Below the pieces are notes generated by a model. It did no database searches, was not told where the DNA came from, and was given only the letters and a program-made list of their open reading frames with translations. The position numbers and the translations under genes are program-made. From positions 1,054,001-1,118,000 of the forward strand of contig CAVWFQ010000003.1 of assembly GCA_963754335.1 (NCBI GenBank): DNA of 64,000 bases. The letters run 5' to 3'. Position 1 is the stretch's first letter. Each line of letters opens with the position of its first letter. Shown here one piece after another: positions 1 through 10,593 of the stretch. Origin of the DNA: JBBSDP01 sp963754335. GTDB lineage: Bacteria > Planctomycetota > Phycisphaerae > Tepidisphaerales > Tepidisphaeraceae.

Positions 1-2106
1 TCGGCGATAGGTGAGCCGGTGAATCAGCCAGGGATAGCCGTGGTAGGCAAAGATCACCGGCTTGTCGCGCGTGAAAAGGACGTCGAAATCGGCGTCGCTC
101 AAGCCGTGCGGATGTTCGCTGGCGGGCTGGAGCTTCATCAGATCGACGACGTTGATCACGCGCACTTTCAGGTCGGGGAAATGCCCGCGTAACAGTGCGA
201 CGGCGGCGAGCGTCTCCAGCGTCGGCACGTCTCCCGCGCAGGCCATGACCACGTCCGGCTCCAATCCTTTGTCGTTGCTGGCCCATTCGAACATGCCGAT
301 GCCGGCGGTGCAGTGCTTCACCGCCGATTCCATGTCCAGCCACTGCGGCGCCGGCTGCTTTCCGGCGACGATCACGTTCACGTAGTTGCGGCTCCGCAGG
401 CAATGATCAGTGACCGAGAGCAGGCAATTCGCGTCCGGCGGCAGATAGACGCGAATCACGTCGGCTTTCTTGTTCACTACGTGATCGATGAAGCCGGGAT
501 CCTGATGGCTGAACCCATTGTGATCCTGCCGCCAGACATGGCTGGTGAGCAGATAATTCAGCGACGCGATTGGCCGCCGCCACTCGATCCGCCGGGTCAC
601 GTTGAGCCATTTGGCGTGCTGATTGAACATCGAATCGACGATGTGAATGAACGCCTCATAGCATGAAAAGAATCCGTGGCGGCCAGTGAGCAGATACCCT
701 TCGAGCCATCCCTGGCATTGGTGCTCGCTGAGCATTTCCATAACGCGGCCGTCTCTGGCAACGTGATCGTCATTGGGAAGGATCTCAGCTTCCGATTCGC
801 GATTGGTCACCTTGAAAACGTCGCCCCAGCGGTTTGAAGCTGTCTCGTCCGGGCTGAAAACCCGGAAATTCTTCGCGTCTTTGTTCAGCTCCAGGACGTC
901 GCGAATCATTTCGCCCTGAACGCGAGTTGCCTCGGCGTCGATCGCGCCGGGCTTGGAGACTTTCACCGCATACTTGCGAAAATCCGGCATGCGCAGGTCG
1001 TGGAGCAGCAAGCCGCCGTTGGCATTGGGATTGGCGCCCATTCGACGATTGCCTTCGGGCGCTAGTTCAGCGAATTCGGCGCGAAACCTGCCGGATTCGT
1101 CGAAAAGTTCCTCCGGCTTATATTTTTTCATCCATTCTTCGAGGATCTTCACGTGCTTCGGATTTTCCGCCAGGTTGGACAGGGGGACCTGATGGGCGCG
1201 GAACGTGCCCTCGATCTGAATGCCATCCACCACCTTCGGTCCGGTCCAACCTTTGGGCGAACGCAGCACGATCATCGGCCAGAGCGGCCGCTCGGTCTTG
1301 CCCTTGCTGCGAGCGTCGTCCTGAATGCGGTGGATGTCGGCGTAAATCGCGTCGAGCGTTTCAGCCATCTTCTGGTGCATGGCCACCGGCTCATCGCCTT
1401 CGACATAGTGGGGCGTGTATCCGTAACCGCGGAGGAGATAGTCCAGCTCTTCGTGTGGAATGCGCGCGAGCACGGTCGGGCCGGCGATCTTGTAGCCGTT
1501 GAGATGCAGGATCGGCAGGACCGCGCCATCGCGGACGGGATTGAGAAATTTGTTTGAATGCCAGCTCGTCGCCAGCGGCCCGGTTTCGGCTTCGCCGTCG
1601 CCGATGACACAGGTAGCGATCAGTCCGGGATTGTCGAAGACCGCGCCGAAGGCGTGGGACATGCAGTATCCCAATTCGCCCCCTTCATGGATTGAGCCCG
1701 GCGTTTCCGGCGCATCGTGGCTGGGGATGCCGCCGGGAAAGCTGAACTGCTTGAACAGCCGGTGCATCCCCGTTTCGTCCTGCGAAATATTCGGATAAAT
1801 CTCGCTGTACGTTCCTTCCAGATACGTGTTGGCGACCATTCCCGGCCCGCCATGACCGGGGCCGCAGATGTAGATCATGTCCAGATCGTGTTCTTTGATG
1901 ATCCGATTCAGGTGGACGTAAATGAAATTCAATCCCGGCGTCGTCCCCCAATGCCCCAGCAGCCGCGGCTTGATTTGCTCGATGCGCAGGGGCTCGCGCA
2001 GGAGGGGATTGTCGAGAAGGTAAATCTGTCCGACGGAAAGATAATTCGCCGCGCGCCAGTAGGCGTCCATTTTGCGAAGCAGGTCGGGCGAGAGGGGGGT
2101 GGGCAT
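1..2106 (-). CDS. xfp: Phosphoketolase, C-terminus beyond the window
   Basis: Xylulose-5-phosphate/fructose-6-phosphate phosphoketolase, a cytoplasmic thiamine-diphosphate enzyme that splits the sugar phosphate with inorganic phosphate to acetyl phosphate plus glyceraldehyde-3-P or erythrose-4-P. The N-terminus MPTPLSPDLLRKMDAYWRAA fits the family, as does the ThDP motif GDGEAETGPLATSWHSN near residue 165 and the stretch HGYPWLIHRLTYR just before the edge. About 702 codons are present of the roughly 790-800 usual for the family, so the last 90 or so are missing. The ATG at 2106 has an AAGGA ribosome site 7 nt upstream. The two ends are in the same frame and no stop was found between them. It lies alone downstream of the giant dehydrogenase on the same strand. 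Confidence 0.95.
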   Translation of the reverse strand, partial: MPTPLSPDLLRKMDAYWRAANYLSVGQIYLLDNPLLREPLRIEQIKPRLLGHWGTTPGLNFIYVHLNRIIKEHDLDMIYICGPGHGGPGMVANTYLEGTYSEIYPNISQDETGMHRLFKQFSFPGGIPSHDAPETPGSIHEGGELGYCMSHAFGAVFDNPGLIATCVIGDGEAETGPLATSWHSNKFLNPVRDGAVLPILHLNGYKIAGPTVLARIPHEELDYLLRGYGYTPHYVEGDEPVAMHQKMAETLDAIYADIHRIQDDARSKGKTERPLWPMIVLRSPKGWTGPKVVDGIQIEGTFRAHQVPLSNLAENPKHVKILEEWMKKYKPEELFDESGRFRAEFAELAPEGNRRMGANPNANGGLLLHDLRMPDFRKYAVKVSKPGAIDAEATRVQGEMIRDVLELNKDAKNFRVFSPDETASNRWGDVFKVTNRESEAEILPNDDHVARDGRVMEMLSEHQCQGWLEGYLLTGRHGFFSCYEAFIHIVDSMFNQHAKWLNVTRRIEWRRPIASLNYLLTSHVWRQDHNGFSHQDPGFIDHVVNKKADVIRVYLPPDANCLLSVTDHCLRSRNYVNVIVAGKQPAPQWLDMESAVKHCTAGIGMFEWASNDKGLEPDVVMACAGDVPTLETLAAVALLRGHFPDLKVRVINVVDLMKLQPASEHPHGLSDADFDVLFTRDKPVIFAYHGYPWLIHRLTYRR

Positions 2107-2221
2107 GCCGATTCCTTCGTGAAGAGCGTGATAGAACGTTGCGATCCTGCGGCGCCGCCACCCGGCACGTCAAGCAGAGAGCGCAAAATTTACCCGATGT
2201 TAAGAACCGCAAGCCGTCCAA

Positions 2222-2312
2222 GCCCAGGGATTGGAACCGGGCGGCGTGTGGCGGCGCTATAGACCACGGGGACTACGCGCCGGTTCGCCCGCGGAGCACC
2301 GAATCCCTGGGC
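2222..2312. repeat. 11-bp inverted repeat between dehydrogenase and phosphoketolase
   Basis: GCCCAGGGATT at 2222-2232 is exactly complementary to AATCCCTGGGC at 2302-2312, in the 248-nt gap between two minus-strand genes. It could be a large stem-loop ending the dehydrogenase transcript or a regulatory element for the phosphoketolase; there is no clear T-run. The rest of this gap shows nothing else I can name. Confidence 0.4.
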
Positions 2313-2354
2313 CCTTTCCAAAATGACGCCAAAACCATTCCGCTTCAATTCGGA

Positions 2355-5300
2355 TTATTTCTTCCCCTTCAGCGTTTCCAGATACGCCAGGATCGATGAC
2401 AGATCGTGAAGGGTGAGATTGTCGGCCAAACCCTCGGGCATAATCGACGTCTGAAGTGTGCCGCGTCTGACGATCTCATTTTTCTGAATCGTTGTGCTGA
2501 CGCCGGTGATGTCGCGTATCTCGATCTCATCCCCTCCCTCGCGAACGACGAAACCCTGCAGCACGGTGTTGTTTTTCAGCTTGAAGAAATTGGTCGTGAA
2601 GCCCTGTGCGATCTTGGCGCTGGGCTTGAGGATCGATTCGAGTATCTCGGGCCGGCTGTAGCGCGAACTGATATCAGCGAGCAACGGCCCCTTGGGCGGC
2701 TGGTTCGACGAGGTGGTATGACAGGCGATGCAACCTTGTCGCTGGAAAAGCTGGCTGCCCAATGCCGCGTCGCCGGGCTCCCGAGCCGCGGCCGCAACCA
2801 CGTCCTCATATTTCATGGTGTGAACCGTTGGCTGCGACGGCGCATCGGCCTGGCCGAGATGGAGCTGAGCGGCGGCGTATTCCGCGGCAGTTCGAACCGC
2901 CGCGTTTTCATCTTTCATTTTTGCCCGGACCTGCAAATCGTATTCGGGGCGCCTCGTTTGACCGATGGCACGGAGCAGGCTGGCGGATGAATCAGCGGAT
3001 TTCCATGCCGCTTCGACCGATTGGCTCGCCGCAGCGCGAGCTTCCTTGGGGGCCTGATGACTTTCACTGACGGTCAGGAGGACCGCGTAGGCAAGCTCGC
3101 GCGCGGCGGGATCCGTTGATCCAGCCAGCGTCGTGAAACGATCGACGCGCCGCGCGTTCTCCCCGTCGTGCTCGCAATCGACTGCCGCCGCGGCCACCTC
3201 CGGCGGCAAATTCGATTCGCCGCGAATCGCAATGAGCGTGCGCGTCAAAGTGTCGAATCCGGTCGGGGAACCGGCACTGCGCTGGAGCCGCCGCAGCGAT
3301 TTGGCGCAAAGCGCAGCGTCACCCTGCGGCGATGACGCTGCCTTCTCGACAATGGGCAATGCCTCCGGGGGGATCGCCGAATTGTCCATAAGCAGATTGA
3401 CGGCCTGGGCGCGGAAGCCGGGATCTTCGCTCGCGAGCTTGAGCATCAGCGCTGTAGCTTCCGGCATGTCGATGCGATGCCTTTTCAATTCCCCGACGAG
3501 AAACGGAGCGTCTTCTCCGCTCGCGCCGGCCAGCGCCGTATGCAGCGCCTGACCGATCTTGTCTGTCTCTTCCCATTTCGCGGGGTGGTAGTAGGGTCCG
3601 CGCGTATCCGGGCGTGTTCCCCACCAGTCCCCAGTCCATTCGGTCTCCTGATCGTGCAGGCGGCAGAGAGCGGTCAGGATCGCGTGATGAACGATCGAAT
3701 CTTTACCCGTGGTCAATCGCGAAATCAGGCCATCCACTACGGCTGATTCGTGAAACGATTGCAGCACCCGCGCCGCCCCGGCACGACGCTTGGCGAACCG
3801 GTATCGAGCGCGGCAAAGCAGGCTTCGGTAGCGTGGAGCGCAATCAGGCCCTGCACCGCCGCGTGGGCGACATTCGGATCGCCGTCCACCAAAAGTGGAA
3901 TCAGCGACGCGGCGATTTGCGGTCGGTCGAGCCGACCGATGCCGATCACAGCCTGCAGCCGAACTCGCGCGTTCGGATCGGTCAGTGCGCCGGTGAAAAG
4001 ATCGGTCGGAACCGTGGCCGTTTCTGATTTTTCATCCGTCAGCGCGCGCAATGCAAATTCGCATATTGAGGCGTCTCTCGCGAGGCCCTGGAGAAACGAA
4101 TTCGACTTTTCGGCCTGAAGCTGCTTGATTGTGTACATCGCCGCAACGCGAACCGGTATTGATTGCTCGGCCGCCGTCGCGAGTTTCTCAATGGGTTCAT
4201 CGAAGGCGGCCTTGTCGCCGCGCCGAAGAATCTCGTGTTGGGCATGCAGCCGCCAGACGAGGCTCGGAGATTTGAGCATTTCGACCAGCGATTCGTCGGT
4301 CGCTTTCTTCACGTCAGGAAACGAAGTGGGGGTAACGCCTTTCGGCGATGCCCGCACGATGAAGCCGACATTCGGCCCCGCGTAGGTGAAAACCGCGCCG
4401 CGCCAGCTCGCGGCGTAGATGTGCGATTCGCCGTCCACGTCAATTCCCGTTGGCCGGGGAATTTCCATGAACGGCTCGCGCGGCGTCGGGATCTTGTAGC
4501 TGCGCCCGATTCCTCGAGCGGATGTCGGTAGATCGTGCTACGGCCCCATTCGCAGGTGTAGAGGGCGTTTCCGTACGATTCGGGAAACCCCGGCTCGGCG
4601 ACAAACAGGGAGCCGGTCGGCGAACCATCGCCATAATCATTGAGCGGCTGAACGATTTCCTCGGGGAAGTGCATGAAGAGCGTTGGATAGCCGAAGTTGG
4701 CATCTGAAAGACATGAGCGAGGCGAACGTTCCAGGCGTCGCCGTCGTTGGTGTTGTCGCAGGTGAAGAGATTCATCACGGGGTCGATCGCAATGTCGTAA
4801 ATATTGCGTTCGCCGCGGGCGACGACTTCCAGATGGGAGCCGTCGGGACGTACCCGCATCACGCCACCGCCCTTAAACTGGAGCTTCGTGCCGTCCTTCC
4901 CAACGGCCTGGAGCGCGCCGTAGTCACCGGAGGCGATGTAAAGCCAACCGTCGATTCCCATTCGCAGGCCGTTGGTGGTGTGATCTGCGCCGCGCCATTT
5001 GAGGTCGTGGGCCAGTCCGCTCACGAGTGTCGTCTCGCGGTCGCAGACTCCGTTTCCTCCATCGTGGTAGGCGGTGATGAACGGCGGGTGCAGCACGTAG
5101 AGTGTGTCGCCGTCGTAAGTGATGCCGCGCGGGCTGTCCATCGTGGCAAAGATGGTGAACTGGTCCGCGTGGCCGCTGCGAGTGGAATCGACGCATTTGA
5201 CCACCCGGCCACGGCCCGGCTTCTGATCGAGCGACCCGTTTTCATCAATTCCGACGAACAGATCGCCGTTTGGCGTGGCGGCGAGGCAAGTCGGATAGCT

Positions 5301-6670
5301 GATGTCAGGTGGGGCCGCGTAAATCGTGAGATCAAAATTCTTCGGCGCTTTCACTTCGTGCAGCAATCGCCGCTCGACATCCGATCGTGGCACGGCTGCG
5401 GCGCTGGGTCCGTCAACCATCTTTGTCCCGAGGACATCAAATTCAAAAATACTGACCCAACTCCCGTCGTCAGCGCCGGTGGCGGTCAGCTTTACATATC
5501 GAATTGCTTTGGATTCGAACTTATGCGTTCGAAGCTGGTCCATGCCTTCACCGTGTGTCGCGTCAGCCAGCATCGACCACGAAGTTCCGTCCAGCGAACC
5601 TTCAACCTTGTACCGATAGTGGGCTTCGTGCTCCCACATGATCTTGCAACCGGTCAGATCCTCGGGCTTTCCCAGGTCTACCTGGAACCACTGCGGCGTT
5701 TCCGGTCCGCTGGCGCACCACCGTGTTGAATCGTCGCCATCAAGGGCATTGGCGGGGGAGTTGGGTTCCTGAGTTGATGACGCGGTCGCGGTTTTGCCGG
5801 CGGCCAGGTTTTCCGCCTGCTTTGGGCCTGGCGGCAGGGGAGCCAGCACGTGCTTGGCCGGCTTTAGATGTTTCTCATCGAGTTTGTCGCAGGCCCAGAG
5901 CAAGCCGCGGGTGACCAGATCGAGGTACCGCGCGTCGGCTACCGTCTCGCTGTTATGCCCGAGCGTTGTTCCGAAGACGCGTGTCTTGCCGTTGTAGAGA
6001 TTGGTCCAGACCACGACATTCGTGTCGTTTGGATTTTGCTTCCCGATTGCCAATGCGTGGGCCGTATCCTGAAGCTTGCCGGCGGCGTTGTTGTAGAGTT
6101 CTTCGTGAATGGTGGTCCAGTCTTCCAGTCCCTTCGTGATCGGGCTGTCTTTGTCCGTGTAAGTCACCGCAATCGGCGTCTGCGCCATGGCCGGTCGTGA
6201 CCAATCCCGTGAAATCAAACCACGGCGTCGATTTGGGCCATCCTTCGCTCCGGTAGCAGTGCATGCCGCAATGAAGCAGGACGGCTGGCAGCCCCTCCTT
6301 ATGTGGCTTGAGAATTCCGTCGATCACGCCGAGGTCCTTGACGTCAGCCGAGCACTCGTCGTGCACAACGACGTCAAATCCCTTCGACCAGTCGGGGTTG
6401 TCATAGACCGGATTCTTATGGCTGGTGCCGTTGTTCGGATCGTAAGCGATCGTCCATTCGACATTGGCCCGCGCGGAAACGCCTTCCGTAATGATCTTTT
6501 TCTGCGCCGCGTAATCGTGGCAGCAGCCGCCGAGAACGAGGCAGTGCCTTGATCGGCTTGTCCTCATCTTTTGCCGCATCGTCTGCCTGAAGCACAAGCG
6601 GAGAAAGCAACGACATCAGGGTTGCAATGAAAACAGCCAGAAGTGCCGCGAGGAGTCGGATTCGATTCAT
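2355..6670 (-). CDS. Giant PVC-type dehydrogenase: ThuA, F5/8C, beta-propeller, HEAT, cytochrome c (5 frame breaks)
   Basis: One gene of about 1438 codons interrupted by five apparent frameshifts (near 6547, 6187, 4693, 4503 and 3770). The ATG at 6670 follows an AAGGAG site and opens a signal peptide (MNRIRLLAALLAVFIATLM...), so the product is exported. Order of domains: ThuA-like fold (residues about 40-280), F5/8 type C carbohydrate-binding domain (about 290-415, with WFQVDLGK and EGSLDGTSW), sugar-dehydrogenase-like beta-propeller (about 430-760), HEAT-like helical repeats (about 800-1210) and a C-terminal haem c domain with CIACH near residue 1312. Such PVC-type membrane-bound dehydrogenases are expanded in Planctomycetes and are thought to act in polysaccharide or sugar oxidation; the substrate is unknown. 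The breaks add up to the observed length modulo three, consistent with indel errors in one intact gene. Confidence 0.88.
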
Positions 6671-6826
6671 GGTTCTCCTTCGAAGTGAAAGATCGTCGGT
6701 CGGCCGGAAGGCGGCTCGAGGACGAGCCGGTCCTCCCTGCATTTCGATGCAGCATTGATACTCCACAAGTGCGCATGTGAAATGGGGGGTCAGGTCGGGG
6801 TGCGACGTCACACCTTGGTGATTAAG

Positions 6827-7813
6827 ATGAAAGACATGGGATACCGGCACAAATCAATTTTTCTGCTTTTCGTTTCGCTCTCTTTGAGCGATCAATTGGC
6901 TCGCGCAGCGGAAACACCCACCACAGCTCCCAGTGATCCAATTCGCGTCGTTGTCTGGGACGAGGAGCAGCCCGGGCAAAAGCCGGCGTACGACAATTTC
7001 CTCGGCCACGCCATCGCCGACAACCTCCGCACCCGGCCTGGCCTCACCGTTCGTTCAGTCCGCCTGGATGATCCCGAGCAGGGGATGAGCGATGACGTGT
7101 TAAACAACGCCGACGTCTTGATCTGGTGGGGCCATATCCGCAATCGCGACGTGAATCCGAAAGTCGGCCAGCGCGTTGCCGAACGGATCAAGGCGGGGAA
7201 ACTCGGACTGATCGCCCTTCATTCGGCGCATTGGTCGCAGCCCTTCATCGCGGCGATGAACGAACGAACGACCGAGGACGCGCTAAAATCCCTCTCCGAA
7301 GAACAGCGGAAAACGACAAGGCTCTCATTCGAATACCCGATGATCGGCGTGCCGCCGCGGCGCGATGCTCCACTCACCCCGTCATTTCGCCCGCAGAAAA
7401 ATCCCGACGGCACCGACTGGCTGATCGTGAAACTTCCGCTTTGTTGTTTTCCGGCCTGGCGCGCCGACGCGAAGCCGGGCCATTTCAAATCGCTTCTGCC
7501 CGATCATCCGATCGCCGCCGGAATCCCGGCCGAATTCGATATTCCCCAGACGGAGATGTACGACGAGCCGTTTCACATTCCCGCACCGGACGCCGTCATC
7601 TTCGAGGAGCATTGGGACGCCGGCGAACATTTCAGAAGTGGAATGCTCTGGAAAGTCGGTCGGGGAATGGTCTTTTATTTTCGGCCGGGGCATGAAGCGT
7701 ATCCTGTCTACAAGCAGGCGATTCCGTTGAAGATTCTGGAGAATGCGGTGCGGTATCTGGATTCGCAATTGCCGAAAGATTCGCCAGTCGCTCAGCCGCC
7801 GGAAACAAAATGA
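6827..7813 (+). CDS. ThuA-family protein, secreted
   Basis: ThuA (trehalose-utilisation-like) family protein, a class I glutamine amidotransferase-like fold found beside sugar dehydrogenases in Planctomycetes. The sequence shows a hydrophobic N-terminus after MKDMGYRHKSIFLLF and then the family core: VVVWDEEQPGQ, ADVLIWWGHI, GLIALHSAHW and YDEPFHIPAPDAV, ending with GRGMVFYFRPGHEAYPVY. The frame is open from 6755, but only starts at 6827 or 6836 place the hydrophobic segment at the N-terminus; 6827 is chosen, with a weak upstream site. It is divergent from the giant dehydrogenase (156-nt gap), which carries its own ThuA domain, so the two may act on the same carbohydrate. Confidence 0.85.
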   Translation: MKDMGYRHKSIFLLFVSLSLSDQLARAAETPTTAPSDPIRVVVWDEEQPGQKPAYDNFLGHAIADNLRTRPGLTVRSVRLDDPEQGMSDDVLNNADVLIWWGHIRNRDVNPKVGQRVAERIKAGKLGLIALHSAHWSQPFIAAMNERTTEDALKSLSEEQRKTTRLSFEYPMIGVPPRRDAPLTPSFRPQKNPDGTDWLIVKLPLCCFPAWRADAKPGHFKSLLPDHPIAAGIPAEFDIPQTEMYDEPFHIPAPDAVIFEEHWDAGEHFRSGMLWKVGRGMVFYFRPGHEAYPVYKQAIPLKILENAVRYLDSQLPKDSPVAQPPETK

Positions 7814-7830
7814 GTTGTAAAATCCTGCGT

Positions 7831-7886
7831 GGCACGGGCGTCTCGCCCGTGTCTGAGCACATCGACACGGGCGAGACGCCCGTGCC
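7831..7886. repeat. Perfect 23-bp inverted repeat, self-palindromic arms
   Basis: Arms at 7831-7853 and 7864-7886 are perfectly complementary over 23 bp around a 10-nt loop. Each arm also folds on itself (CACGGGCG, TCT or AGA, CGCCCGTG), so the element has nested symmetry like REP/palindromic units. It lies just after the ThuA gene and may also act as its terminator. Confidence 0.8.
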
Positions 7887-7951
7887 ACTGAAAATGGGAT
7901 GTTTCGCGCGGATTCCGATGCTTCGCTCGGCCCAGACGCACAGGAGAACAA

Positions 7952-8281
7952 GTGATCCGTTCCTTGAGCCCTTCTATCCGAGTCCTATTCTTTTGGACCT
8001 GCGTGCTCGCGGCCAGCGCGTTGATCGCGACATCGGTATTGAGCTATTGGAAACCGATCCTGTTGGAACATGGATCGCCGCACAATCGAACTTCGGTTCG
8101 AACCTGGGTTTTTGAGTTTCGTCTGATTGATGGCGGTTTTTTCATTGGCTGGTCACACTACGGAATTGGCTACATACCCTGTTGGATTCCGGTCTTTGTA
8201 CTATTGGTTTGGCCATGCGTCGTAGGCGTGTTGCACTGGAAGCGACGGCGACAAGCCGGTGGCTTTCCGTTGAACGTATAA
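7952..8281 (+). CDS. Small membrane protein, unknown function
   Basis: A 109-residue protein starting at GTG with an AGGAG site 5 nt upstream. It has two predicted membrane helices, one near the N-terminus (VLFFWTCVLAASALIATSVL) and one near the C-terminus (PVFVLLVWPCVVGVLHW), joined by an aromatic-rich loop with FIGWSHYGIGYIPCW, and a basic tail. I do not recognise a characterised family. It sits 19 nt before the endonuclease IV gene and could be co-transcribed with it. Confidence 0.6.
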   Translation: MIRSLSPSIRVLFFWTCVLAASALIATSVLSYWKPILLEHGSPHNRTSVRTWVFEFRLIDGGFFIGWSHYGIGYIPCWIPVFVLLVWPCVVGVLHWKRRRQAGGFPLNV

Positions 8282-8300
8282 TTCCGGAACTTCTCTCGAT

Positions 8301-9149
8301 ATGTTCGGCTCCCACCTTTCCATCGCCGGCGGAATGCACAATGCCCTTCTCGCGGCTGAAAAGCTCGAGATGACAACGGTTCAGATCTTTACCAAGAACC
8401 AGCAACAATGGAAATGTTCGCCGCTTGCCGAATCGGCGATCAGCGATTGGACCACTCATCGCGATCGGCTGAAGTTTCGGCACACTGTCAGCCACGACAG
8501 CTATCTGATCAATCTGGCGTCGCCGGATGAGGCGCTCCGCAAGAAAAGTATCGACTTGTTCATTGAGGAAGTTCGCCGCTGCGTAATCCTGGGGATTCCG
8601 TTTCTCGTCACCCATCCGGGTGCTCACATGGGCGAAGGGGAGGAGGTCGGATTGAAGCGCGTGGCCGCGTCTCTCGATGAAGTGCATCGGTCTGTGCCCG
8701 CGGACGGCGTCGTCACGTGCCTGGAGATCACCGCCGGGCAGGGGAGTTCGCTGGGGTATCGCCTCGAACACCTCGCGGAGATCATTTCGCTTTGCAAATC
8801 GCCGGAGCGGCTTGGCGTTTGTCTGGACACGGCTCATCTCTTCGCCGCGGGTTACGACTTTCGCGGGCGAAGATATGCCAAATTCCGCAAAGAGCTCGAA
8901 TCGATCGTTGGCGTTTCGCGCGTGAAGGTGCTTCACCTGAACGATTCGAAGAAGGAGTTGGGCAGCCGGGTCGATCGGCACGAGCACATCGGAAAGGGGA
9001 CGATCGGGCTGGAGGGGTTCAAGCCATTCGTGCGCGACAAGGCGTTCAAGAAATTGCCGAAAATTCTGGAGACGCCGAAAGAGGGGAAAAGGCCGGAGGG
9101 TAGAGAATGGGACACGGTGAATCTCGAAACGCTGCAATCATTGATGTGA
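8301..9149 (+). CDS. nfo: Endonuclease IV
   Basis: AP endonuclease of the Nfo/AP2 TIM-barrel family, which cuts 5' of abasic sites during base-excision repair in the cytoplasm using three zinc ions. The 282-residue length is normal. Visible signatures: GSHLSIAGGMHNAL at the N-terminus, THPGAHMGEGEE near residue 109, CLEITAGQG near 146, GVCLDTAHLFAAGYD near 175, and LHLNDSKKELGSRVDRHEHIG around 215-235, which hold the metal-binding His, Glu and Asp residues. The frame is intact. No repair genes are adjacent. Confidence 0.96.
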   Translation: MFGSHLSIAGGMHNALLAAEKLEMTTVQIFTKNQQQWKCSPLAESAISDWTTHRDRLKFRHTVSHDSYLINLASPDEALRKKSIDLFIEEVRRCVILGIPFLVTHPGAHMGEGEEVGLKRVAASLDEVHRSVPADGVVTCLEITAGQGSSLGYRLEHLAEIISLCKSPERLGVCLDTAHLFAAGYDFRGRRYAKFRKELESIVGVSRVKVLHLNDSKKELGSRVDRHEHIGKGTIGLEGFKPFVRDKAFKKLPKILETPKEGKRPEGREWDTVNLETLQSLM

Positions 9150-9159
9150 GACGCGATCC

Positions 9160-9615
9160 CTACTTCTGCCGCTCCAGCACTTCCATCGCTTCCCCTTCCT
9201 TTCCACTGAAATCGGCGGGGCGGGTTTCGTTGTGTTCGCCGGTGCTGTAGGCGATAGTGAGGGTGTCCCCTTCCAGCTTGTAAATGACCGCGAAGGTCTT
9301 GCCGGCGTGGGGCCCGCCGGTGGCTTTGAAGGTGATCCACTTGGGAGTTTTTGTCTCGTCCATCGTGAAACTGCCTTCGCTGGTTTCTCCATTTTCGCCG
9401 ATGGTGGAAGCGATATTGCCGGTGAAGGTGATCGATCCAAGGTTTCCGGCGGTCTGATCCGCACCGCCGTTCTTCACTTTCTTCACTACTTTCCACGTTC
9501 CCAGGATGTTTTGACTATCGGCGGATGATTTGCTCTTGCCGGCCTCATCAGCCGCCGCGATCGCGACGATGGACAGACAAGCGATGAAAGACGCAATGCG
9601 ATTTATTTTTCTCAT
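9160..9615 (-). CDS. TIGR03067-like secreted protein
   Basis: A 151-residue protein with a signal peptide (RKINRIASFIACLSIVAIAAA) and one small beta-rich domain: NILGTWKVVKKVKNGG, then SITFTGN, GSFTMDETKTPKWITF and GDTLTIAYS. These match the planctomycete TIGR03067 (lipocalin-like) type, whose role is unknown. The ATG at 9615 has AAGGA upstream; an earlier in-frame start at 9717 would run into the divergent prepilin gene leader and is less likely. The 138-nt gap to that gene must hold both promoters. Confidence 0.78.
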   Translation of the reverse strand: MRKINRIASFIACLSIVAIAAADEAGKSKSSADSQNILGTWKVVKKVKNGGADQTAGNLGSITFTGNIASTIGENGETSEGSFTMDETKTPKWITFKATGGPHAGKTFAVIYKLEGDTLTIAYSTGEHNETRPADFSGKEGEAMEVLERQK

Positions 9616-9753
9616 CTGGTTCCTTGTGGAATGAGAACGATAGGGTACGAACTCACGGTCGCCAAGCCGAAAATGACTCTGGACGATAACGGCGAAGGGT
9701 GTAAAATATCCTTGCACTCATTTCCACTGGCGAAGAACGGCGAGGAATCGTTC

Positions 9754-10593
9754 ATGCGGCGATCAGTCAAATCAGTACATGGCGGATTTACGCTTGTCGA
9801 GCTTCTGGTGGTCATCGGAATTATTTCGGTGTTAATCGCGATTCTTCTGCCTGCGTTGAACACGGCCCGAGAACGTGCACGGCAGATTGCCTGTGCCAGC
9901 CGGCTTCGCGGCATTTCGCAGGCCGTGGAAATGATGATGGCCGACCATCATTATCTTCTGCCCTGCGTCCCTTTCGCGCAAAACGCCCCGACCAATCCCG
10001 TGACTTATAGTTTTGGCAGCACCTCTATCACCTACGCCTACGGCCCCAAGGGGGGTGGCAACGAATTTTACGATAGCATTAACTATGTCTCCTACGGCTT
10101 TTGGAACGATCTGCGGCCGTACGGAATTTCCACTGCCCAGGCGGCGCTCTGTCCCAGCGACCAGGCGCGATGGGGCGGAAACTGGGCGGCTCAGGGCTGG
10201 AACTGGTCGCCCGCTGACCGTGCGACAATCGAAAGCGACAGCAGTTTCGCGACGAGTTATTATCTGCCGTTTCCCCTTCGCGTTTCGGGGGAAAAGGTGA
10301 CGTCGATTATGTTCCCGACACAAAAGGTGTTGCTGTGCGAATCGACCTGCGCTGGATATCCCACGGATGACACCACCGACCCTTCCTATTTCCCGTTCCA
10401 GCAGATGTGTCATCGAACGCCGTGGTCGGGCATAACGGATGCTCCAGGCTTCAGCCAGGCGGTCTTCGTCGACGGTCATGTCGAGATGTATAACGTGGCT
10501 CAAGTGAACGGGATTCAGCCTGCCTACGGCAACACTTACTATACACTTGATTACGTAGGCGCCGATGTCACCAATACGGTTGACATCAAATGA
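9754..10593 (+). CDS. Prepilin-type N-terminal cleavage/methylation domain protein
   Basis: A pseudopilin-like protein of 279 residues. After a short basic leader (MRRSVKSVHGG) comes GFTLVELLVVIGIISVLIA, the prepilin peptidase site with the conserved Glu at +5 and the hydrophobic helix. The mature part ends with AVFVDGHVEMYNV, the H-X9-DG-like box of planctomycete pseudopilins. Processing by a PilD-type peptidase and assembly in a type II/IV pilus-like system are expected from the family; the cargo or role is unknown. The start at 9754 has GAGGA 7 nt upstream. Planctomycetes carry many paralogues of this kind, and no pilus assembly genes are nearby. Confidence 0.9.
   Translation: MRRSVKSVHGGFTLVELLVVIGIISVLIAILLPALNTARERARQIACASRLRGISQAVEMMMADHHYLLPCVPFAQNAPTNPVTYSFGSTSITYAYGPKGGGNEFYDSINYVSYGFWNDLRPYGISTAQAALCPSDQARWGGNWAAQGWNWSPADRATIESDSSFATSYYLPFPLRVSGEKVTSIMFPTQKVLLCESTCAGYPTDDTTDPSYFPFQQMCHRTPWSGITDAPGFSQAVFVDGHVEMYNVAQVNGIQPAYGNTYYTLDYVGADVTNTVDIK

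Noticed and set aside
4683..5729. 348-codon plus-strand ORF opposite the dehydrogenase
   Set aside because: Antisense shadow of the propeller and F5/8C coding sequence; no ribosome site or recognisable motif.
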